Assembly (NCBI GenBank): GCA_026702635.1
Contig: JAPPBZ010000086.1
Coordinates: 1 to 6,984, forward strand
Source: Bacteroidota bacterium
GTDB lineage: Bacteria; Bacteroidota; Rhodothermia; Rhodothermales; Bin80
Direction: 5' to 3'
Length of the DNA: 6,984 nt
The notes beneath the pieces were generated by a model. The model searched no databases and was not told where the DNA came from. It saw nothing but the letters and a program-made list of their open reading frames with translations. Positions 1 to 5,842 of this stretch are shown here, in pieces (the first letter of the stretch is position 1; the number at the start of each line of letters is the position of its first letter). Both the position numbers and the translations under genes were made by a program.

Positions 1-1435
1 CTTTCACTAAGGTATGAACAAGCTTCGGATCCGGCGCTCCATCAAATCGACGCATGACCTGCCCGATAAAGAACCCGATAATCGATTCCTTACCTCGCAA
101 ATACAACGCAACCTGCTTTGGGTTTTCCTGCAGTACCAAATCTACAACAGGCTGCAAAGTACTGCGATCAGAAACCTGAATCAGGTTCCGCTCATTGGCA
201 ATCACTTCCGGCGGGCGATCATCCGTGGTCATCGCCTCAAACAGCGACTGTGCAGCACTGGAACCAATCGTAGCATCCATCCGCAAATGGGCCAACTTTG
301 CCAGACGCTCGGGCTGAATCGGGAAATCCTCCATGCGAACCTCTTTTTCCTTGCAGGTTCTGAGCACATCCCCCATGATAAAATTCGACAGTGCCTTTGC
401 CTGATCAGGAAGTGAATGGTCGGATTTCGGGGATTGGATCGCTTCCAGGGCCTGCTCAAAATAATCAGCAACCGGTCGCTCGTCCGTCAGAATCTGTGCG
501 TCATATTCAGGTAACTGTAATGTTTGAACGTAGTCGCGATAGCGCTCATCAGGAAGCCGTGGCATCTCTTCTTTGATGGCTGCCTTGGTAGCTTCTGTCA
601 CCAGAACGGGAGGCAAATCGGGATCTGGAAAATAGCGATAGTCGTGTGCCTCCTCTTTCGACCGCATGGGAAAGGTCTCTGCGGATGTATCATCCCACAG
701 GCGGGTTTCGTGTGTCACGCTCTCTCCACGTCTCAAGAGGGCAACCTGCCGCTGAACTTCGTAATCAATGGCCCGCTCCACATGGCGAAACGAGTTCATG
801 TTCTTGATCTCCGTCTTCGTGCCGAGTGTCTGGGTTCCCTTTGGACGAACAGACACATTCGCATCACAGCGCAGTGAACCTTCTTCCATATTTCCGTCAC
901 TGATCTCAAGATACCGGACCAACTGACGGATTTTTTGCATGTACCTGCTTGCTTCGGCACCGGATCGCAAATCAGGTTCAGAAACGATTTCCAGAAGTGG
1001 TACCCCGCAGCGATTATAGTCAAGAAGCGTATGGACCGGATCCTGATCATGCAGGGACTTGCCCGCATCTTCTTCAATGTGGATCCGCGTAATCCCAATT
1101 CGGCGGCCCGCTTCAATGTCAAGGTGCCCTGCTACGCAGATCGGTTGTTCAAATTGCGATATCTGATAGCCTTTGGGAAGATCCGGGTAGAAGTAATGCT
1201 TTCGTGCCAGGATACTTCGCTCGGAAATCTCACAGTTCATGGCCAGACCCAATCGTACTGCATGCGTAATTACGTTGGCATTAAGGACGGGCAGGGTCCC
1301 CGGCAGGCCCAGGCTCACAGGATCAACATGTTGATTTGGAGCAGCTCCGAACTCGGCAGAATCAGGACTGAACGCCTTGGAGGCGGTCAGTAGCTGGCAG
1401 TGGACCTCAAGACCAATGACAGATTCGTACACCAT
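1..1435 (-). CDS. gatB: Aspartyl/glutamyl-tRNA(Asn/Gln) amidotransferase subunit B, C-terminus cut by the window edge
   Basis: GatB works with GatA and GatC in the cytoplasm. It binds misacylated Glu-tRNA(Gln) or Asp-tRNA(Asn) and activates the acyl group with ATP, and ammonia from GatA then converts it to Gln or Asn. The frame is open from 1435 to the edge, giving 478 codons. Visible family motifs are VIGLEVH (residues 6-12), YFYPDLPKGYQISQ (81-94), HIEEDAGKS (119-127), CGVPLLEIVSEPD (143-155), EEGSLRCDANVSVRP (184-198), GTKTEIKNMNSF (205-216) and HDYRYFPDPDLPP (264-276). The rest matches the helical and YqeY-like tRNA-binding tail. Family members are about 470-490 residues, so only a few residues should be missing. 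I chose ATG 1435 because it puts the conserved VIGLEVH at the usual distance from the start; an in-frame ATG at 1456 would add seven residues. The four cysteines that bind zinc in many GatB proteins are absent. The gene follows the peroxiredoxin by 41 bp and is probably cotranscribed with it. gatA and gatC are not in the window. Confidence 0.96.
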   Translation of the reverse strand, partial: MVYESVIGLEVHCQLLTASKAFSPDSAEFGAAPNQHVDPVSLGLPGTLPVLNANVITHAVRLGLAMNCEISERSILARKHYFYPDLPKGYQISQFEQPICVAGHLDIEAGRRIGITRIHIEEDAGKSLHDQDPVHTLLDYNRCGVPLLEIVSEPDLRSGAEASRYMQKIRQLVRYLEISDGNMEEGSLRCDANVSVRPKGTQTLGTKTEIKNMNSFRHVERAIDYEVQRQVALLRRGESVTHETRLWDDTSAETFPMRSKEEAHDYRYFPDPDLPPVLVTEATKAAIKEEMPRLPDERYRDYVQTLQLPEYDAQILTDERPVADYFEQALEAIQSPKSDHSLPDQAKALSNFIMGDVLRTCKEKEVRMEDFPIQPERLAKLAHLRMDATIGSSAAQSLFEAMTTDDRPPEVIANERNLIQVSDRSTLQPVVDLVLQENPKQVALYLRGKESIIGFFIGQVMRRFDGAPDPKLVHTLVK

Positions 1436-1476
1436 GGTGGTGCTTACCCCATCCATACGATTTATTGGGGGATGAT

Positions 1477-1959
1477 CTATTGATGAGTTCCCGATGATTG
1501 CAATTGTGCAAATCCGTCGAGGATTTCCTTACCGTGAATTCTGTTGTTCGGACGCTTGAAGATTTTAACAATCTTACCGGACTTATCAATCAGGAATGTC
1601 GTGCGCTTCACACCTAAAAAGGTATTTCCAAACATTTTCTTTTCTCCCCACACCCCATAAGTGCTTATGATCTCTTTTTCTGTATCTGCCACAAGAGGAA
1701 ATGGCAAATTGTACAGCTTAGCAAATTTTTGATGGGACTTTATACTGTCACTAGAAACACCAATAACCACGATGCCTGCCTCTTGAATTGCTTCCCAATG
1801 ATCCCGAATACTACACGCCTCCGTTGTGCATCCAGGGGTGTCGTCCTTGGGATAAAAGTAGAGGGCAACCCTGTGACCGGCGAAGTCACTGAGCTGAAGC
1901 TCTTCCCCATCTCCTGATCGTCCTGTAAAGTCTGGCGCCTGATCTCCTACTTGTAACAT
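1477..1959 (-). CDS. bcp: Thioredoxin-dependent peroxiredoxin, Bcp/PrxQ type
   Basis: This is a cytoplasmic thiol peroxidase that reduces hydrogen peroxide and organic hydroperoxides and is recycled by thioredoxin. It has 160 residues, close to the usual length of about 155. The thioredoxin fold starts with VGDQAPDF (4-11), followed by YFYPKDDTPGCTTEACSIRD (34-53). Cys44 is the peroxidatic cysteine and Cys49 the resolving one. This five-residue spacing is the signature of the atypical two-cysteine PrxQ/Bcp class. Thr41 and Arg119 (in KRTTFLID) complete the expected active site. GVSSDSIKSHQKFAKLYNLPFPLVAD (67-92, quoted in outline: GVS.DS..SH.KF...Y.LPF.L..D) is typical of the family. There is no signal peptide. 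The ATG at 1959 fits the family N-terminus exactly, but no Shine-Dalgarno sequence precedes it. It lies 121 bp after the dehydrogenase stop and just before gatB. Function is firmly assigned; pairing with gatB is most likely shared expression rather than a shared pathway. Confidence 0.96.
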   Translation of the reverse strand: MLQVGDQAPDFTGRSGDGEELQLSDFAGHRVALYFYPKDDTPGCTTEACSIRDHWEAIQEAGIVVIGVSSDSIKSHQKFAKLYNLPFPLVADTEKEIISTYGVWGEKKMFGNTFLGVKRTTFLIDKSGKIVKIFKRPNNRIHGKEILDGFAQLQSSGTHQ

Positions 1960-2080
1960 TGAGTTTTGGGTTCAATGATCCGGTTATAAGCGGATACATG
2001 CATCCTGCTCCCATACACAAAAGCCACGGACTGTCCGGTCCAACTCCTCACACCCTGTCCTGATCGCAGTAGATCTCCGA
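1960..2080 (-). promoter_or_regulatory. Intergenic gap upstream of the peroxiredoxin, possible promoter region
   Basis: This 121-bp gap separates the fused dehydrogenase stop from the peroxiredoxin start and is the only sizeable break in the minus-strand block, so a promoter for the peroxiredoxin-gatB pair could lie here. On the minus strand a TATAAC-like element lies about 20-25 bp before the start codon, but no matching -35 element sits at normal spacing. A short 14-bp imperfect palindrome, GGATACATGCATCC on the plus strand (1992-2005), lies just upstream of it. I see no open frame of note and no convincing rho-independent terminator. The assignment is inference from position. Confidence 0.3.
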
Positions 2081-4063
2081 TTAATATGCCAAAAGGCGCC
2101 CAAGTGCTTCCTTGAATCGTGCATGGGCGGAAAAAATTTCCGTTTCCAAATTGATCGAAAAAGGCACTGATGTATCTAGGCTGGCCACTCTCACCGGCGG
2201 TGCATCCAGATATTCAAACGCTTCCTCTGTAATCCTTGCAGCAATCTCGGCACCGAAGCCGCCCATCATGGTGGCCTCATGTAAAACCAGAAGGCGTCCC
2301 GTCTTCTTCAGGGATCGTAGGACTGCGTCCTGATCCCAGGGCAACAGCGTACGCAAATCAATCACCTCAACAGAAACCCCTTTTTTCCGTTGCAGGTGTG
2401 CCTCTTCCAGGGCCCACTGCACACAGAGCCCGTACGTAACAATCGTGGCATCCTCACCAGGGTGCAGGCAGGCCGCTTTACCCAAGGGGATATCAAACGC
2501 GGCATTTGGTACCAGCCCACGCTGGCTGCGATAGAGATACTTATGCTCAAAGTACAGGATCGGATTCGGATCTGCAATAGAGGCAAGAAGCAGCCCTTTT
2601 GCATCATAGGGAGTGGATGGGACCACCACTTTCAGTCCTGGAACATGACAGAACCAGGCTTCCTTGGACTGTGAATGAAAGGGGCCTGCGCCTATATGCC
2701 CCCCGAACGGGGCGCGTATGGTCACATTCACCGGCGCATTCCATCGGTAATGGGTCGTGGCTAGGTTATTCACAATCTGGTTAAACCCACAGGAAATAAA
2801 GTCGGCATACTGCATTTCTATGATGGGGCGAAATCCCTCCAGGGCCAGCCCCAAGGCAGCTCCCAGTATCCCACTTTCTATGATCGGTGTATTGCGCACA
2901 CGCGCAGACCCGAACTGTTCTAAAAGTCCTGCCGAAGCTTTAAACACCCCTCCATACTCCGCCACATCCTGTCCCATCAGCAGGATACGTTCATCCTCTT
3001 CCATTGCCTGTCGCATCGCCTCACAGACTGCGTCAACAAAACGGAGTTCGGACTGCTTGCCCCTAGGCTGCCGTAGAGGCTCGCTTCCAATCGCATACAC
3101 TGCACTCTTTTCCTTGGATTGGGTGCTTTCCACCAAGGGTTGTGCCAGTGCATACTCGGATGCCTCCTCCACCGATTCAGAAATTTCATCCCGCATCTGT
3201 TGCACTTCCTCGAGAGAAATAACCTTCTTTTTGATCAACTGAGCGGTGTATTGATCCACCGGATCCTTCGCTTCCCACTCCTTGATCAACGCTTTGGGCA
3301 CATACTTGACCCCCGAGGCTTCCTCGTGGCCGCGGCGCCGGAACGTCTTCATTTCAAGAAGCGTGGGTCCTTTGCCTTCCCGTGCATGTGTGGCGGCGCT
3401 GCGGACCGCAGTCACAACGCTCAGCACATCGTTGCCATCAATGGATACTCCCGGAAACCCATATCCAGGTGCTGCGTCTGCCAGATCGGTGATCGGCAGC
3501 GCCTCTTCACTTGGCGTTGAGAGACCGTATCCATTATTCTCAATGACAAATAAAACGGGCAATTTCCAGACGCCCGCCAGACTGCAGGCTTCATGAAAAT
3601 CCCCCTCTCTCGTGGCACCCTCTCCGCAAAATACAACGGCAATCTCGTTAGTACCTTTGAGCTGGGCCGCTTGTGCGATCCCGCAGGCTACCGGCAACAT
3701 GGCACCCAAGTGAGAGATCATCCCCACGACACGCTTTTCTGGTAGCCCAAAATGAAACGTCCGATCCCGCCCCATGGTGTAGCCCCCAGCTTTCCCCATG
3801 ATCTGGCAAAACAGCGGTCGCAGCGGCACCTCTCGTGTGGTCCACACACCAAGGTTCCGGTGCAGTGGCAGAATCACATCGGTTTCCCCGAGTGCCCAGG
3901 TACAACCGACTGCGATGGCTTCCTGACCATAACCGCTGAACCATTTCGATATGCGGTTGTGGCGGATGAGCCGGAGCATATGCTCCTCAATGATACGCGG
4001 AACTAGGAGTGCGCGGAGTAACTCACGAAGCTCGCTGTTGGGGAATTGTTTGATCTTACTCAA
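2081..4063 (-). CDS. Fused 2-oxoacid dehydrogenase E1 component, alpha and beta subunits in one chain
   Basis: This is the thiamine-diphosphate E1 enzyme that decarboxylates a 2-oxoacid (pyruvate or a branched-chain 2-oxoacid) and passes the acyl group to the lipoyl arm of E2. It has 660 residues. The alpha part (about 1-310) shows YGQEA (45-49), HRNLGVWTTRE (68-78), GRDRTFHFG (98-106), the cofactor and metal motif GEGATREGDFHEA (147-159) with ENN (175-177), and the loop RRRGHEEASG (242-251). A charged linker of about 30 residues leads to the beta part (about 338-660). That part contains GQDVAEYGGVF (364-374), the cofactor glutamate in PIIESGILG (393-401), HSQSKEAW (463-470), PGLKVVVPSTPYDAKGLL (475-492) and VIDLRTLLPWD (567-577). 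The alpha motif reads GEG rather than the common GDG; the change is conservative. The start is TTG with GGAGG 6 nt upstream, overlapping the sugar transferase stop by 4 nt. Substrate cannot be fixed from sequence. The fused layout and GHEEASG loop resemble Bacteroidota-type proteins annotated as 2-oxoisovalerate dehydrogenases. No E2 or E3 gene is nearby. Confidence 0.95.
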   Translation of the reverse strand: MSKIKQFPNSELRELLRALLVPRIIEEHMLRLIRHNRISKWFSGYGQEAIAVGCTWALGETDVILPLHRNLGVWTTREVPLRPLFCQIMGKAGGYTMGRDRTFHFGLPEKRVVGMISHLGAMLPVACGIAQAAQLKGTNEIAVVFCGEGATREGDFHEACSLAGVWKLPVLFVIENNGYGLSTPSEEALPITDLADAAPGYGFPGVSIDGNDVLSVVTAVRSAATHAREGKGPTLLEMKTFRRRGHEEASGVKYVPKALIKEWEAKDPVDQYTAQLIKKKVISLEEVQQMRDEISESVEEASEYALAQPLVESTQSKEKSAVYAIGSEPLRQPRGKQSELRFVDAVCEAMRQAMEEDERILLMGQDVAEYGGVFKASAGLLEQFGSARVRNTPIIESGILGAALGLALEGFRPIIEMQYADFISCGFNQIVNNLATTHYRWNAPVNVTIRAPFGGHIGAGPFHSQSKEAWFCHVPGLKVVVPSTPYDAKGLLLASIADPNPILYFEHKYLYRSQRGLVPNAAFDIPLGKAACLHPGEDATIVTYGLCVQWALEEAHLQRKKGVSVEVIDLRTLLPWDQDAVLRSLKKTGRLLVLHEATMMGGFGAEIAARITEEAFEYLDAPPVRVASLDTSVPFSINLETEIFSAHARFKEALGRLLAY

Positions 4064-5478
4064 TGACCGCCTCCAGATACTACGGCCCGCAGAGTCCGGA
4101 ACAGAATTTTCAGGTCCATTCGCAAGCTCATATTCTCAATGTAATACAGGTCAAACTTTACCTTTTGCTGTACATCTTCAAGGGAACTGTCATAATGCCA
4201 CATGACCTGGGCCCAGCCGGTGATCCCGGGCTTGACCCGATGGCGCCGATTATAGAGTGGCACTTTCCCGATCAGCTTCTCTACGAAGTACGGCCGCTCT
4301 GGACGGGGACCGACCAGGCTCATGTCACCGCGCAGTACATTCCATAACTGTGGAATCTCATCCAGGCGGGTCTTGCGCAGCCAGCGTCCAACAGATGTAT
4401 AGCGTGTATCATGTTTGGAGGCCCACACCGGCCCTGTTTTCGCTTCCGCATCGACCTGCATCGTTCTGAACTTGTACATGGTAAAAACGCGTCCTTTTTT
4501 TCCGACGCGTTTCTGTCTGTAAATTGCTCCTCCCTTCGATGTCGTCTTCACGGCAATCGTGAGCCCGATCCAGAGCGGCGTCCCCACAACCAGAATGACC
4601 AGTGCGACAATCAGATCAATCAAACGCTTCGTATACTGCTCCCAGGCGGGCATTGGAGTCGCCAATACCTCGATCAGGGGTAAGCCGTAAATGTGTTCCG
4701 TCCGTGCCATACCGCCGATTACGGAGTAGAAATCCGGGACGATTTTGAGAGCCACATTCTTCCCGTCACATAGCCGCAGAACCTCTGCAAGCTCCTTATG
4801 ATCCTGGGATCCTAATGCGATCAACACATCCCGAACCTGCAGATCATCAATCATATCGGGAAGTCGCTCAACGGCATGTACCGTCTCTCCGTCTTCTGTT
4901 TCGGATCCGTTGAAGGTCCCATTACCTTGTTGACCTAGCCGCACCGCTCCTACGATCTGCAAGCCTGCAGCTGGATACTTGGCCACATCCCGATATAACC
5001 GTTCGACTTGATCCCGCCATCCAACCACCAATGCACGGTGCGTTCCATACCCCCGCAGGATCAATGCCTTTTGCACCGAACGGACAAGAATCCTCCCAAA
5101 TGTAACCGTTCCTAGTACGGAGGCCCAGTAGATTGCGAAAACAGAGAGACTCCCTCGCGTGTCCAGTTCGTCAATGAAGATGCTGAAGACAAGAATCAGG
5201 ACTCCGACCGTAATTACCTTCGCCAATGATACAATTTCATCAATCCGACTCGCCGCATGTCGTTCGCGGTACATCCCGGCGAACAGGAGCATGACAATCC
5301 AAAAGAGGGCGAGGGCCAACGCGGCATACAAAGGGTAGATCATCTGCCCTTCGGAGCCCTCAAATCCAAGAATCGCAAAACTGTCTGGAAACCTGATCCG
5401 TAAGTAAAGAATACAGGAGGCTACCGTGGCAACGATATCCGTAATTAGCAAAGCGATAAATTCAAGCTTGCGGGACAT
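4060..5478 (-). CDS. Polyprenyl-phosphate sugar-1-phosphate transferase that initiates exopolysaccharide or capsule synthesis (WbaP/WcaJ type)
   Basis: This integral inner-membrane enzyme moves a sugar-1-phosphate from a nucleotide sugar to undecaprenyl phosphate, the first step of a surface glycan. It has 472 residues, normal for the family. Four N-terminal membrane segments lie at about 6-26, 46-68, 84-103 and 111-130. They are followed by a soluble Rossmann-like domain (about 145-250; ALVVGW at 149-154, RDVLIALGS at 216-224). The C-terminal catalytic domain begins with KRLIDL (284-289) and a membrane helix with Pro301 (about 287-310), probably re-entrant. It continues with YRQKRVGKKG (320-329), FTMYKFRTM (332-340), the catalytic pair Asp373-Glu374 in RLDEIPQLWNVLRGDMSLVG (371-390), GPRPE (390-394), KPGITGWAQV (416-425) and FDLYYIENMSL (442-452). 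All key family residues are present. The donor sugar (glucose, galactose or another) cannot be told. ATG 5478 has no clear Shine-Dalgarno site. It is the first minus-strand gene after the divergent region and overlaps the fused E1 gene. Confidence 0.95.
   Translation of the reverse strand: MSRKLEFIALLITDIVATVASCILYLRIRFPDSFAILGFEGSEGQMIYPLYAALALALFWIVMLLFAGMYRERHAASRIDEIVSLAKVITVGVLILVFSIFIDELDTRGSLSVFAIYWASVLGTVTFGRILVRSVQKALILRGYGTHRALVVGWRDQVERLYRDVAKYPAAGLQIVGAVRLGQQGNGTFNGSETEDGETVHAVERLPDMIDDLQVRDVLIALGSQDHKELAEVLRLCDGKNVALKIVPDFYSVIGGMARTEHIYGLPLIEVLATPMPAWEQYTKRLIDLIVALVILVVGTPLWIGLTIAVKTTSKGGAIYRQKRVGKKGRVFTMYKFRTMQVDAEAKTGPVWASKHDTRYTSVGRWLRKTRLDEIPQLWNVLRGDMSLVGPRPERPYFVEKLIGKVPLYNRRHRVKPGITGWAQVMWHYDSSLEDVQQKVKFDLYYIENMSLRMDLKILFRTLRAVVSGGGH
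4070..4074 (-). promoter_or_regulatory. Shine-Dalgarno site that supports the TTG start of the fused E1 gene
   Basis: The minus strand reads GGAGG, then six bases (CGGTCA), then TTG at 4063. Spacing and match are close to ideal, and the site sits inside the last codons of the sugar transferase. It decides the start: the next in-frame ATG is codon 29 and would remove the conserved N-terminal helix. The other minus-strand genes lack so good a site. Confidence 0.75.
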
Positions 5479-5842
5479 CTATCAAACGGCCTTGTACACA
5501 CTTATACACGAGTAATCTACCTCCCTTGCCCATACGACCACTGCTTCCATGGAACAACCCAGATCATCAAAAACCATGAGTACAGACATGAACACAATAC
5601 AACTTTAGTGCTTAGTTTGGAATATCTGAATTGATTCGACCGTGAAATATGTACTTCACCCCCCTGTTTCAGTACCTCTGGAGGTCACATTAAGCTAATG
5701 AATTGATGGACAAACCTTGCAGCATCACGAATCTGTACCTGTTGTACGCAGAGAACGGCCTGACTGTCCTATGCCCTGATTCCACATCATATCCCAGGAT
5801 CTGGTCAACTCATCTACTGCGTAAGAGCTTCCAAGACAGAGA
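5479..5842. promoter_or_regulatory. Divergent intergenic region between the sugar transferase and the Wzi-like gene
   Basis: This 364-bp region should contain the promoters for both divergent genes. I see no RNA gene and no strong long ORF. On the minus strand a weak sigma-70-like pair, TTGTTC and TATGGG with 17 bp between, lies about 65-105 bp upstream of the sugar transferase. It is far from consensus. On the plus side there is a 12-bp palindrome ACCTC-TG-GAGGT (5674-5685) containing GGAGGT. A short repeat GTGAA-N8-TTCAC lies at 5642-5659, and a small hairpin TCTGTAC...GTA-CG-CAGA at 5732-5752. A 46-codon frame (5706-5846) ends in an ATGA overlap with the downstream gene; its sequence is not convincingly protein-like. 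GTAC occurs six times here. Promoter positions remain unassigned. Confidence 0.45.
5674..5685. repeat. 12-bp inverted repeat holding a GGAGGT motif
   Basis: The plus strand reads ACCTC, TG, GAGGT, a palindrome around a two-base centre. In RNA it could fold as a four-pair stem with a CUGG loop that hides GGAGGU. It may be an operator or a small leader hairpin for the Wzi-like gene, 158 bp downstream, or may be chance. No second copy is seen in the window. Confidence 0.3.

Noticed and set aside
796..1122. 108-codon minus-strand frame and several plus-strand frames in the left 1.4 kb
   Set aside because: They are out-of-frame shadows of gatB, whose own frame is continuous from 1435 to the edge and carries all family motifs.
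1433..1456. Upstream in-frame ATG at 1456 as the gatB start
   Set aside because: It would add seven residues not expected in the family and has no Shine-Dalgarno site. ATG 1435 gives the canonical distance to VIGLEVH, although 1456 cannot be fully excluded.
2021..2045. Possible terminator after the fused E1 gene: minus strand CGGAC-A-GTCCG followed by TGGCTTTTG
   Set aside because: A one-base loop is not feasible. Opening it leaves about three pairs, and the T run is short and offset, so it is too weak to call.
2757..3242. 161-codon plus-strand frame opposite the fused E1 gene
   Set aside because: It is antisense to a clear coding region, is rich in Ser, Arg and Cys without domain-like pattern, and has no convincing ribosome site.
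5521..5570. Sigma-70-like promoter for the sugar transferase (TTGTTC, 17 bp, TATGGG on the minus strand)
   Set aside because: Both hexamers are poor matches, and Bacteroidota-type promoters differ from this consensus. It is mentioned in the intergenic entry but not called as a feature.
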